From the NCBI GenBank assembly GCA_013334225.1, contig JAAXXY010000015.1, forward strand, positions 1 through 64,000: a stretch of 64,000 nt of DNA, read 5' to 3'. The position numbers were made by a program, and so were the translations under genes. The DNA is from Chlorobiaceae bacterium (GTDB taxonomy: Bacteria > Bacteroidota > Chlorobiia > Chlorobiales > Chlorobiaceae). The notes beneath the pieces are model-generated. The model was not told where the DNA came from and did no database searches. It saw only the letters and a list, made by a program, of their open reading frames with translations. Positions 1-7,354 of this stretch are shown piece by piece (position 1 is the first letter of the stretch; each line of letters starts with the position of its first letter).

Positions 1-856
1 TCAGCCGCATCTGCTGCTCGATCTGGTTGTAAGGCTCGTTGTAAAGGTCCGAAACCCTCGTGTGCACGCGCACGACGGTCTGAATCGCCTGAAGCGAGTA
101 CTCCCTTGGCTTGTTCGAGTAATCGACGTAGGTTTCGGGGATTTCAACATCTTCGTCAAACCCGGCCACGAGATCGATATGTTTTTCACCGTGTTTGTTG
201 ACTGTCGAGCGGATTTTCAGATACTCTTCCACCGCTTTTCCGAACGATTCCCTGAGCGAGGGGGATTCCCTGAACAGCTTGTCGATATCGGTGCTGGAAA
301 GAGAGAAGAATGATACCGGCGTTATGGTGCGGATGGTGACCGTTGAAGGTTTCTGGGAAACGAGTTCCTCTTCGCCGAAAAACTCTCCTTCCGAGAGCAG
401 TGCAATGCGCAGTTCCTCTCCGTGCAGCCCCTTGCTGAGGATTTCCACCTGTCCGTGAGCGATGATGAAGAGCTTGTGCCTCTCTTCGCCTTCGAGGATC
501 AGTGTGTTGCCGAGATCCGACTCTTCGAGGACGAATTTTTTAGCCAGGCCGGTAATGATCTCGTCGTTGAACGAAGCGAACAAAGGAATGCTTTTGAGGG
601 CATCAGGCTTGAACGCAGGAGTTCCTTCATGAAAGTCGATACCGATGCGGTCGGGTTTCTGCAGTTCGATTTTCGTACGGTTGACACGGTAGGTGCCCGA
701 TGAGACATGAACCCACGGGAGAAGCTTGAGGAGCCATCTCGGGGTGATGGACATCATCTGAGGCGGGGTCTTGGTCGTATTGGCAAGATTTCTCGCTACC
801 TTGGTGGTGACGCTTCGCTGCAGAAGGCTGTTTGGTTCCCGGTTTGTGTTTGACAT
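1..856 (-). CDS. Family 2B encapsulin shell protein (3' end beyond window)
   Basis: Shell protein of an HK97-fold nanocompartment, missing its C-terminal part because the gene runs off the left edge; 285 codons are visible without a stop. Residues 16-60 carry the family 2 N-terminal signature (AARNLA-like stretch, then a PRWLL..LPWV.V..GTYRVNR run). Residues about 85-200 form an inserted cyclic-nucleotide-binding-like domain with a GEFFGEEEL cassette, which marks subfamily 2B; the arginine that normally binds the cyclic phosphate seems absent (KPSTVT instead of RSA/RTA). Shell sequence resumes after about residue 205. It lies 55 bp downstream of epsC on the same strand. In related genomes such shells package a cysteine desulfurase; that cargo gene would have to lie left of the window. 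Fairly sure of family, function inferred. Confidence 0.85.
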   Translation of the reverse strand, partial: MSNTNREPNSLLQRSVTTKVARNLANTTKTPPQMMSITPRWLLKLLPWVHVSSGTYRVNRTKIELQKPDRIGIDFHEGTPAFKPDALKSIPLFASFNDEIITGLAKKFVLEESDLGNTLILEGEERHKLFIIAHGQVEILSKGLHGEELRIALLSEGEFFGEEELVSQKPSTVTIRTITPVSFFSLSSTDIDKLFRESPSLRESFGKAVEEYLKIRSTVNKHGEKHIDLVAGFDEDVEIPETYVDYSNKPREYSLQAIQTVVRVHTRVSDLYNEPYNQIEQQMRL

Positions 857-911
857 TGATGATTCGGTTTTTTTATGGTGGTCGTTTGTACTTGTTTAAC
901 AGTTTGAATCG

Positions 912-1823
912 TCAGATTCCGAGACCGTCGGTGAAACTGCTCTCGATCGCTTTCTGCTGCAGCATCCTCGAATTTGAAGGGACACTTCGTGTAATCCAGA
1001 CGCTGCCTCCGATAACGGAATTTTTTCCGATAGTGATTCTTCCCAGGATATTGGCGTTCGAGTAGATCACCACATTGTCCTCGATGATCGGGTGGCGAGG
1101 TATGTTTTTTGCCGGGTTACCGTCCTTGTCGATCTCGAATTTTTTTGCTCCGAGCGTGACTCCCTGGTAGATACGCACATTGTTTCCGATGATGCATGTT
1201 TCGCCGATCACGACGCCGGTACCGTGATCGATGCAGAAATATTCTCCGATGCTCGCTCCGGGATGGATATCGATGCCGGTTTCGGAATGGGACATTTCAC
1301 TGATGATCCTCGGTATGAGCGGAACTCCGAGCTTTAAAAGGGAATGTGCCGCACGATGGTTGATCATCGCCCTGATGGACGGGTAGCAGAAGACGATCTC
1401 GCCATGGCTTTTGGCTGCGGGATCGCCGTTGAAGATGGCTTCGACATCGGTCAGCAGGATTCTTCTCAAATCCGGCAGGGTTTCGATGAAACGGCGGGTG
1501 GTTTCTTCCGCGCTTTCATGCAATTTGCCGTTTCCGTTTTCAGCCGAGTTGAGATGAAGGACGCTTTGTATCTGTTCGACGAGGATCCCGTAGAGTTTTT
1601 CCACCCTCACTCCCAGAAAATAGGGCAGGGATGAATGGGCTGAAACGGGTTCACCGAAATATCCCGGAAAGATGATGGAGCGGAGTATATCCACGGCTTC
1701 CCTTAGCCTTTTGATTGACGGGAGCCGGTTTTCCTCGTGAAAAAGAAGCTGATTTTCATCATTATCGATGCTTGACAAAAGCCTAATGGTCTCCTCTATA
1801 AAGCTTTCGCTTTTCGTTTCCAT
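912..1823 (-). CDS. epsC: Serine O-acetyltransferase, EpsC/SrpH type
   Basis: Transfers an acetyl group from acetyl-CoA to L-serine, giving the O-acetylserine used by CysK. The N-terminal half is helical; the C-terminal half is a left-handed beta-helix of hexapeptide repeats (GIDIHPGASIGEYFCIDHGTG, then GVVIGETCIIGNNV) with the catalytic His/Asp pairs of the SAT family (HPGA and DHGTG). An in-frame ATG lies 26 codons upstream, but the ATG at 1823 has an AGGAG eight bases ahead, so it is preferred; the protein is then 303 residues. It lies between cysK and the encapsulin gene. The EpsC/SrpH form, rather than classical CysE, is the one often found beside family 2 encapsulins. Confidence 0.9.
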   Translation of the reverse strand: METKSESFIEETIRLLSSIDNDENQLLFHEENRLPSIKRLREAVDILRSIIFPGYFGEPVSAHSSLPYFLGVRVEKLYGILVEQIQSVLHLNSAENGNGKLHESAEETTRRFIETLPDLRRILLTDVEAIFNGDPAAKSHGEIVFCYPSIRAMINHRAAHSLLKLGVPLIPRIISEMSHSETGIDIHPGASIGEYFCIDHGTGVVIGETCIIGNNVRIYQGVTLGAKKFEIDKDGNPAKNIPRHPIIEDNVVIYSNANILGRITIGKNSVIGGSVWITRSVPSNSRMLQQKAIESSFTDGLGI

Positions 1824-1917
1824 GATTGGTACTCCTGTATGACGGGATTTCTGGTCGATGACGGGTTGTCTGCATGCAGCAGGGCGGGCCTTACGGCCCA
1901 TGCCCCGGCACGTATGT

Positions 1918-2871
1918 TCAGATGTTGACCTGATCCGGTTCGAACTGGTAGAGGAGGGTTGAAAGGTACCTTTCTCCGGTATCGGGAAGAATCACGACGA
2001 TTCTTTTACCTCTGTTTTCTTCACGCAGAGCGAGCTGCAGTGCAGCGTAAGCGGCGGCACCTGAAGAGATGCCGATGATGAGCCCCTCGGTGCGGGCCAG
2101 CTGCCTTCCGGTCTGCAGGGCATCCTCGTTTTTCACGGTGATGATTTCATCGATGACCTCCTTGTTCAGGATATCGGGAACGAACCCTGCGCCGATACCC
2201 TGGATTTTATGAGGACCAGGTTTGCCGCCTGAAAGGACGGGAGAGTCTGCAGGTTCCACGGCGACGATCTTTACACCGGGCTTGCGTGCTTTCAATACTT
2301 CGCCTACACCGGTTATCGTGCCGCCGGTACCTACACCGCTCACGAAAATATCGACTTCGCCGTCCGTGTCGTTCCAGATCTCTTCTGCGGTTGTCCTGCG
2401 GTGGATTTCCGGATTTGCAAGATTTCTGAACTGCTGCGGGACGAAAGAACCGGGATAGGTGCTATGCAGTTCGTCAGCCTTCCTGATGGCTCCACCCATG
2501 CCTTCAGGACCTGGTGTGAGCACCAGCTCGGCTCCAAGGGCTTTGAGGAGGTTGCGGCGCTCGATGCTCATGGTCTCGGGCATGGTGAGGATAAGGCGGT
2601 AACCCTTCGCCGCTGCGATGAATGCCAGGGCGATTCCTGTATTGCCGCTTGTGGGCTCGATGATGACGGTATCCTTGTTGAGAAGACCTTTCTTTTCGGC
2701 ATCCTCGATCATCGAGTAACCGATACGGTCCTTGACACTTCCGCCGGGGTTGAAGTATTCGAGTTTCGCGGTAATTTTTCCGAGTGCATTGTGCTCCCGG
2801 TTGAAGTTTTCAAGTTCGAGAAGGGGGGTATTCCCGATAAGGTCGGTGAGTTTCCTTGCGATGCGTGCCAT
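1918..2871 (-). CDS. cysK: Cysteine synthase A (O-acetylserine sulfhydrylase)
   Basis: PLP enzyme that makes cysteine from O-acetylserine and sulfide in the cytoplasm; 317 residues, normal family length. The Schiff-base lysine lies in PGGSVKDR near residue 46, and the substrate-binding loop is the TSGNTG motif near residue 75. The glycine-rich GTGGT phosphate-binding loop and the C-terminal SSGAAAYAA segment are also present. The C-terminus ends in Ile (QVNI), the residue type that lets CysK dock into serine acetyltransferase active sites, which fits the neighbouring epsC. About 100 bp separate it from the response-regulator gene upstream; a 9-bp inverted repeat sits in that gap. Confidence 0.95.
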   Translation of the reverse strand: MARIARKLTDLIGNTPLLELENFNREHNALGKITAKLEYFNPGGSVKDRIGYSMIEDAEKKGLLNKDTVIIEPTSGNTGIALAFIAAAKGYRLILTMPETMSIERRNLLKALGAELVLTPGPEGMGGAIRKADELHSTYPGSFVPQQFRNLANPEIHRRTTAEEIWNDTDGEVDIFVSGVGTGGTITGVGEVLKARKPGVKIVAVEPADSPVLSGGKPGPHKIQGIGAGFVPDILNKEVIDEIITVKNEDALQTGRQLARTEGLIIGISSGAAAYAALQLALREENRGKRIVVILPDTGERYLSTLLYQFEPDQVNI

Positions 2872-2956
2872 GTGCGTTCATTGGTTAAATTTTGTAATCT
2901 GTTGTAATATTGTCAATAAGGCTTTCAGTCGAAATCCCGCATATCCGGCATCTTTC

Positions 2957-2988
2957 ATACCATATTTGCGGTATGTCATATATGGTAT
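2957..2988. repeat. 9-bp inverted repeat between response regulator and cysK
   Basis: Arms ATACCATAT (2957-2965) and ATATGGTAT (2980-2988) are perfect complements separated by 14 bases. The right arm covers the last codons of the response-regulator gene, and cysK starts about 85 bp further on. No T-run follows, so it is more likely an operator or processing hairpin than a terminator. This is the only sizeable gap inside the downstream half of the operon, so a second promoter here is possible. Confidence 0.45.
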
Positions 2989-3629
2989 TCGATATTGTCG
3001 ATCACTCCCGCCTTTATGGCATACATCAGCAGTTCCGAACTGCTCGATACGCCGAGTTTCCGGAAAATGTTCTTCCGGTGGGTCATCACCGTATGGAAGC
3101 TGATATACTTTTTCGCGGCGATTTCCTTGGTCGACAATCCCGCCGCTATCATACGGACGATTTCTATTTCCGACGAGGTCAGGATGGATGCGTCTTCAAG
3201 TGGCCCTTCCTTCTGCAACAGTATGTCGAGTACATCACCGGAATAGTATTTTTTCCCTTTCAGGGCCGAATCGATGGCATGAAACAGTTCATCGCGGTCA
3301 TCGGTTTTCAGTACGATGTTTCTGATCCCGTTGTCGTTCAGCTCCTTTATTTTGGGCAGCGTGATCGAGTTGCAGAGAATGACGGTTCCCATACCCGGTT
3401 GCTGTTTCAACAATGTTCCGAGCTCTTCGATGGAACCGTAATCAAACTGCTCATGATCGGTTATGAGCAGCGATGCGCTCTCTTTCTGCAGATGCTGCAG
3501 CAGGCCGGATTTTGTCGTGATGGTCCGGTAGTTCGGATAGATAGGGGAGAGCAGAGCGTGAAGAGCGGTATTGGTGAGAAACTGGGTATCGGCCACCACT
3601 ACCGATATATCCCGCAGGGTTTTGCTCAT
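2976..3629 (-). CDS. LuxR/NarL-type response regulator, degenerate receiver
   Basis: Predicted DNA-binding regulator of 217 residues. Residues 1-125 have the receiver fold (VVVADTQ at strand 1, LLITDHE at strand 3, a lysine in IVLKTDD at strand 5). The usual acidic pair at strand 1 is reduced to a single Asp, so phosphorylation by a normal kinase is uncertain. Residues about 145-210 are a LuxR-type helix-turn-helix (LTSSEIEIVRMIAAGLSTKEIA, then HTVMTHRKNIFRKLGV). It starts two bases after the HPr-like gene stops, so translation is probably coupled. No kinase gene is adjacent. Its place inside a cysteine/homocysteine operon suggests a local regulator of sulfur metabolism, but the target is unknown. 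Confidence 0.85.
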   Translation of the reverse strand: MSKTLRDISVVVADTQFLTNTALHALLSPIYPNYRTITTKSGLLQHLQKESASLLITDHEQFDYGSIEELGTLLKQQPGMGTVILCNSITLPKIKELNDNGIRNIVLKTDDRDELFHAIDSALKGKKYYSGDVLDILLQKEGPLEDASILTSSEIEIVRMIAAGLSTKEIAAKKYISFHTVMTHRKNIFRKLGVSSSSELLMYAIKAGVIDNIEYHI

Positions 3630-3631
3630 GG

Positions 3632-3898
3632 TCAGATCCCTGCTCCGTTTTCAAAAACTTCTTCGATCATTGCAAGTGTCCTGTTTGCATTGCCCCCCCT
3701 GATCGTAATCTGGAGCGGCGTTCCCGATACCGCTCCAGGAGAAAGCATCTCGATCAGTGACTCCGAAGCGGCTTTTTCACCTCTTTCGTTCTGAAGGACA
3801 ACCGCACATACCTGCTGCAGGGAGATCCGGCGGATTTTTGCAGCGGCACGTATATGCAGGCCTTCAGGGTTCCTGATGGTGAGATGCTTTCTGATCAT
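3632..3898 (-). CDS. HPr-like phosphocarrier protein
   Basis: Small protein of 88 residues with the HPr fold signature: GLHIRAAAKI, with the candidate phospho-His at about residue 15, and a later S-x(3)-ML-x(4)-G stretch like the second HPr signature around regulatory Ser46. It is sandwiched between metY and the response regulator, two bases upstream of the latter. No other PTS component is visible in the window. Green sulfur bacteria use few sugars, so a regulatory rather than transport role is likely, possibly signalling to the neighbouring regulator. Family assignment is good; function is inferred from context only. Confidence 0.8.
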   Translation of the reverse strand: MIRKHLTIRNPEGLHIRAAAKIRRISLQQVCAVVLQNERGEKAASESLIEMLSPGAVSGTPLQITIRGGNANRTLAMIEEVFENGAGI

Positions 3899-3932
3899 GG
3901 CTTCCTTGCAGTTTATTCAATAAAGAGTGAGT

Positions 3933-5222
3933 TCAGACTCCCCTGAGCGCATCATCGAGCGCTTCGATCAAGTCATCGGGATGTTCGAGACCGATAGATA
4001 GGCGGATAAGGTCGGGTGAAAGACCGCCTTCGAGCTGCTGTTCCTTCGTCAACTGGCTGTGCGAGGTGCTTGCCGGGTGAAGGATGAGGCTTTTCGCATC
4101 ACCGACGTTTGCAAGGTGAGAGAAGAGCCTGATCGAATCGATGATTTTTACCGCTGCATCGTACCCGCCCTTCACTCCGAACACCACCATTCCGCCGAAG
4201 CCGTTTTTCAGGTCCCTTGATGCGGCGGGATAGGATGGATCGTTTTTAAGTCCCGGATAGCGAACCCATGAAACCTCCGAGTGTCCGGAGAGGTATTCTG
4301 CAACCTTGAGGGCATTTTCCGAATGGCGGGCCATTCTGACCGGAAGAGTTTCGATACCCTGAAGTAATATCCAGGAATTGTCCGGAGAGATGCAGGCACC
4401 GAGGTTCCTGAGCGGAACGGTACGCACGCGAAGCGCGAAGGCGATCGGTGCGAGCGGTTCCGGAAGGTCGATGCCCCAGCGGAGGCCGTGGTAGTTGCTG
4501 TCGGGTTCGGTGAAGAGGGGGTGTTTTCCTCCTTTCCAGTTGAAGCGACCTGCGTCGGTAATGATGCCGCCTATAGCGGAACCGTGTCCGCCGAGCCATT
4601 TAGTCAGAGAATTAACCACGATATCGGCGCCGAGATCAATGGTCCTGAGCAGGTAAGGTGTCGTGAAGGTGGCATCGACGATGAGGGGGAGCCCGTTACG
4701 GTGTGCGACATCGGCGATAGCCTTGACATCGACGTAATCGAGCACCGGGTTACCGATGGTTTCAATATAGAGTGCCCTCGTTTTTTCAGTTATGGCCTTT
4801 TCGAAGTTGGCCGGATCTTTCGGATCGACAAATTTTACGTTGATACCGAGTTTTGGAAGAATGGCATCGAACTGGGTGTAAGTGCCCCCGTAAAGGTTGT
4901 TTGCCGAAACGATTTCGTCGCCGGCTTCAGCAAGGGTGATGATGGTATAAAATATGGCTGCTGTCCCGGACGCGAGCGCGACAGATGCAGCACCGCCCTC
5001 GAGATGGGTGACCCGCTGCTCGAGGATATCGGTGGTGGGGTTCATCAGCCTCGTGTAAATATTGCCAAGCTCTTTCAGGGCAAACAGGTTGGCTGCATGT
5101 TCCGTACTTTTGAACAGGTAGGAACTGGTACGGTACACCGGCACTCCACGTGACTGGGTTGCATCGACAGGCTGGCCTGCATGAAGGGCATGTGTTTCAA
5201 AACGGTAATTTTGTGAACTCAT
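3933..5222 (-). CDS. metY: O-acetylhomoserine sulfhydrylase (aminocarboxypropyltransferase)
   Basis: PLP enzyme that makes homocysteine from O-acetylhomoserine and sulfide, feeding methionine synthesis. At 429 residues it has the length of the MetY branch of the Cys/Met metabolism PLP family. The PLP lysine is in the motif SLTKWLGGHG near residue 205, the YTRLMNPT motif lies near residue 56, and the YGGTY aromatic loop follows. The C-terminal HPASTSHSQL motif is typical. It is preceded by a tRNA-Cys-like element on the same strand and followed by the HPr-like gene at 34 bp. A good ribosome binding site (AGGAG) lies before the ATG. Confidence 0.94.
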   Translation of the reverse strand: MSSQNYRFETHALHAGQPVDATQSRGVPVYRTSSYLFKSTEHAANLFALKELGNIYTRLMNPTTDILEQRVTHLEGGAASVALASGTAAIFYTIITLAEAGDEIVSANNLYGGTYTQFDAILPKLGINVKFVDPKDPANFEKAITEKTRALYIETIGNPVLDYVDVKAIADVAHRNGLPLIVDATFTTPYLLRTIDLGADIVVNSLTKWLGGHGSAIGGIITDAGRFNWKGGKHPLFTEPDSNYHGLRWGIDLPEPLAPIAFALRVRTVPLRNLGACISPDNSWILLQGIETLPVRMARHSENALKVAEYLSGHSEVSWVRYPGLKNDPSYPAASRDLKNGFGGMVVFGVKGGYDAAVKIIDSIRLFSHLANVGDAKSLILHPASTSHSQLTKEQQLEGGLSPDLIRLSIGLEHPDDLIEALDDALRGV

Positions 5223-5281
5223 CCGGATCTCTCCTTTGTTTATTTTTAAAAAGTTATGTGCAAATACATTTCTTCAGCGGC

Positions 5282-5355
5282 GGCGACGGCAAGATTAGAA
5301 CTTGCGATGAAAAAGGTTTTGCAGACCCTGGTTTTAACCACTCACCCAAGTCGCC
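5282..5355 (-). tRNA. tRNA-Cys(GCA)-like element, structurally irregular
   Basis: Read on the minus strand the segment has the parts of a tRNA. The acceptor arms GGCGAC and GTCGCC pair. A D-loop contains GTGGTTAA. The anticodon stem AGGGT/ACCTT encloses the loop CTGCAAA with anticodon GCA (Cys), and the T-stem GCAAG/CTTGC encloses TTCTAAT. Departures from a normal tRNA-Cys are: the seventh acceptor pair is T-C, the D-stem has three pairs, the variable region is about seven bases, T-loop position 57 is T instead of a purine, the discriminator would be G instead of U, and CCA is not encoded. It is either a minor or degenerate tRNA-Cys or a tRNA-mimic in the metY leader. It sits between the DUF4395 gene and metY on their strand. 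Confidence 0.6.
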
Positions 5356-5402
5356 ATATTCTCCTGCATTACTATTCCTGAGAATTCATACCTGATTGCT
5401 GG

Positions 5403-5876
5403 TCAACAATCGGTTACATTATCTCCCCGTTTTCCAAAGAATCTGTAACGCTGAATGTTGAACTGGTAAAAAAGGAAACAGCCAAGGCAGAACCCGCCGA
5501 GAGCGACAGCTGTAGCGACACCGAGCATGCCGGAAAAGATCCAGCCGGCAAGGGGTACGTGGAGAATAAAAGCTATCTGTGCAAAACCGAGCAGCAGGGT
5601 GGCGATAGTGTTGTTGAATCGGATCAGACGGGGATCATCGGTCGGAGCGTTTCTGTTCTTTTCTGCAAAAAGCCGTGATCCGACAAAGAAGAAGAGGCTT
5701 CCTTTCTTTCCGAAAAGAACGGCTCCGAGCGTTATGAAAAACAGTACGGTCGTGAAGAGGGGCTGCTGGAATACAATTCCTGCAATGACCCCTGCCAGAA
5801 GTACTGACTGGTTCAATTTGACGATCGGCTGCGGTATTCCGCCTGGGATAGCCGGTGATGAAGCTGGTGATGCCAT
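5403..5876 (-). CDS. DUF4395 family membrane protein
   Basis: Hydrophobic protein of 157 residues with about four membrane segments (roughly 24-45, 45-65, 85-107 and 110-137) and a polar middle (AEKNRNAPTDDPRLIRFNNT) that matches the conserved centre of the DUF4395 family, whose biochemical role is not known. It is the first full gene downstream of a strong terminator and a Cys-rich short frame, and its stop lies 48 bp before the tRNA-Cys-like element and about 180 bp before metY. The position suggests a sulfur-related membrane function, for example transport, but nothing in the sequence proves that. Confidence 0.7.
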   Translation of the reverse strand: MASPASSPAIPGGIPQPIVKLNQSVLLAGVIAGIVFQQPLFTTVLFFITLGAVLFGKKGSLFFFVGSRLFAEKNRNAPTDDPRLIRFNNTIATLLLGFAQIAFILHVPLAGWIFSGMLGVATAVALGGFCLGCFLFYQFNIQRYRFFGKRGDNVTDC

Positions 5877-5912
5877 ATTATATTGTTGTTTTTTTGGTTT
5901 TTTAAAAACAAA

Positions 5913-5943
5913 AAAGCCGGTTCTGACACGCAGGACCGGCTTT
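5913..5943 (-). terminator. Intrinsic terminator or attenuator ahead of the DUF4395-metY operon
   Basis: A 13-bp stem (AAAGCCGGT..CTG / CAG..ACCGGCTTT, one wobble pair) with a five-base loop is followed on the minus strand by a T-rich tract. It lies about 40 bp upstream of the DUF4395 start codon, so it would stop transcription entering the sulfur operon. The only thing it could regulate or insulate is this operon. Two small mutually exclusive hairpins (5947-5963 and 5959-5972) precede it, right after the Cys-rich short frame. Confidence 0.75.
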
Positions 5944-5971
5944 GAATGAACGTAAGGCGTTCAGCAATGAA

Positions 5972-6064
5972 CTACGATACTCTCCCGGAATCCCTTGTGT
6001 CGGAACATTTGATGCCGCAACACATGCACTGCATCTTCGAGTATGCCGGGATCGTGAATTTCAT
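5972..6064 (-). CDS. Candidate Cys-rich leader peptide (30 aa)
   Basis: Minus-strand reading frame of 30 codons, ATG at 6064 and TAG at 5974. It encodes a peptide whose middle is CMCCGIKC, four cysteine codons within eight. It stops just before two alternative hairpins and the terminator at 5913-5943, the layout expected of a transcription attenuator sensing charged tRNA-Cys upstream of cysteine genes. There is no clear Shine-Dalgarno; a TATTAC sequence six bases upstream could be a -10 element, which would make the message nearly leaderless. A different, overlapping 80-codon frame covers the same bases and looks like a shadow. Inference from position and codon content. Confidence 0.4.
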   Translation of the reverse strand: MKFTIPAYSKMQCMCCGIKCSDTRDSGRVS

Positions 6065-6202
6065 AGGTAATACAATTTCGTTTTCTTTCACAATTGTTAA
6101 TGATTTTTTCCGACTTTTCCAAATAAAATTGCTTTCCGAATATTTGTCGTGAAATGTTAAACGGAAGAAATTTTAAGAGAAATGATATCAAAAGCATTTG
6201 CA

Positions 6203-6241
6203 CAGCCAGCGAAGGGCCTTGTTACGGCGCTTTACTGGCTG
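6203..6241 (-). terminator. Stem-loop just downstream of modE
   Basis: A 7-bp perfect stem (CAGCCAG 6203-6209 / CTGGCTG 6235-6241) lies 16 bp past the modE stop codon. No strong T-run follows on the minus strand, so it is a weak terminator or an mRNA-end hairpin. Confidence 0.4.
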
Positions 6242-6256
6242 GCTGCTTTCAATTTG

Positions 6257-7066
6257 TCAACTGACTCCCAGAATAACACTCGAAGCCTTGAATGCGGTAC
6301 AGGCATGTCCACCCTCTTTGAGGCCCAGCTTTTCCGAACTGCCATGGGTGATGATTGCGGAGATAATATTGCCGCCTCCGATTTCCACATCGACTTCGGT
6401 ACTGACAGGCCCTTCGATAACTTTGCTGATCGTGCCGCAGATGATGTTGCGTGTGCTGATTTTCGCACTGTGCAGGTCCTGACCGATAATGATCGAGCTT
6501 GCCTTGACGATGGCATAAGCGTTTGAGCCCTCCTTGATGCCAAGATTGTCGACCGATCCGTTGGTAATGATCGACGTGATCCGGACTCCTCCGTTAAGCA
6601 GAAGGATGACTTCTGCATTGACCGAGCCTTTGGTTATTTTTTCAACGGTGCCGGAAAAAATGTTGCGTGCACTGATTTTCATTGAGATCCTCCTCAGGAA
6701 TTGATAAAAGTTTTTCGTGTCTCCAAGCCTTTCCTCAAGGTTTTCGAGAAATTTCCGGTGTTCATCCTGTACAACCCTGAACTGCTCGATCACTTTTCTT
6801 CCTTCTTTCGTCAGGAAGGTACCCCCACCGCCTTTTCCTCCGGTAATCCGCTCAACAAGCGGTTTGTCGGAAAGGTTGTTGATCAGGTTCACAAGGTGCC
6901 ATGCGGTTTTGTAACTGATGCCCGAAGCTTTTGCAGCACTGTTGATCGAGCCGAGCTCATCGATTTTTTCAAGCAATGCGATCCTGTCTCCTCCGAGAAA
7001 AGGATGCCGATCCTTCTGGAACCAGATCGAACCGTCAAGCCCTATTTCTTCTTTTCTGAATTTCAT
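6257..7066 (-). CDS. modE: Molybdate-responsive regulator ModE
   Basis: Transcription factor of 269 residues that binds molybdate and represses uptake genes or activates Mo-enzyme genes. Residues about 20-115 form the LysR-like winged helix of ModE (INSAAKASGISYKTAWHLVNLINN, then GGKGGGGTFLT). Residues about 128-195 and 200-268 are two tandem Mop/TOBE molybdate-binding domains, each starting with SARNIFSGTV- or STRNIICGTI-like motifs. Length and domain order match full ModE. It lies downstream of modA on the same strand. Palindromes with CGTTAT/ATAACG halves upstream of nearby Mo genes are its likely targets. Confidence 0.93.
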   Translation of the reverse strand: MKFRKEEIGLDGSIWFQKDRHPFLGGDRIALLEKIDELGSINSAAKASGISYKTAWHLVNLINNLSDKPLVERITGGKGGGGTFLTKEGRKVIEQFRVVQDEHRKFLENLEERLGDTKNFYQFLRRISMKISARNIFSGTVEKITKGSVNAEVILLLNGGVRITSIITNGSVDNLGIKEGSNAYAIVKASSIIIGQDLHSAKISTRNIICGTISKVIEGPVSTEVDVEIGGGNIISAIITHGSSEKLGLKEGGHACTAFKASSVILGVS

Positions 7067-7164
7067 TTTGCCCGTCCCATGCTCAGGGGTTAAACAATAA
7101 CAGGGATCTTATGAACACCATTCTGTTTTACAGCAACGGTAAAATACGGTTTTTCGTCACATTG

Positions 7165-7274
7165 ATGAACGAAAGATAGTTCATTTGAACCTGGAAATAT
7201 TGTTGAACATACCTGGAGGGAACAACAGCTCCGCAGGTATTGCAGATCGAATATTATGATACTGCAGAGCTGTT
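7165..7274. repeat. Inverted repeats in the modA-modE gap
   Basis: Two structures are visible in the 288-bp gap. ATGAAC/GTTCAT (7165-7170 and 7179-7184) is a perfect 6-bp pair. An interrupted 12-bp pair has AACAGCTC plus GCAG (7224-7236) facing CTGC plus GAGCTGTT (7262-7274). Neither is followed by a T-run on either strand. They may be an operator and an mRNA hairpin separating modA from modE. The gap holds no gene. Confidence 0.35.
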
Positions 7275-7354
7275 TGTCAAAGATAGGTTGCAGAAGAGAG
7301 TGAAAAGCATGAGTACGATGTTTTACCTCTTTCCCCGCTGAGCCGCACGCACGT

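Noticed and set aside
5961-6203. 80-codon minus-strand frame overlapping the candidate leader peptide
   Set aside because: No ribosome site, no family resemblance and it overlaps the hairpins; the Cys-rich frame in another phase fits the context better.
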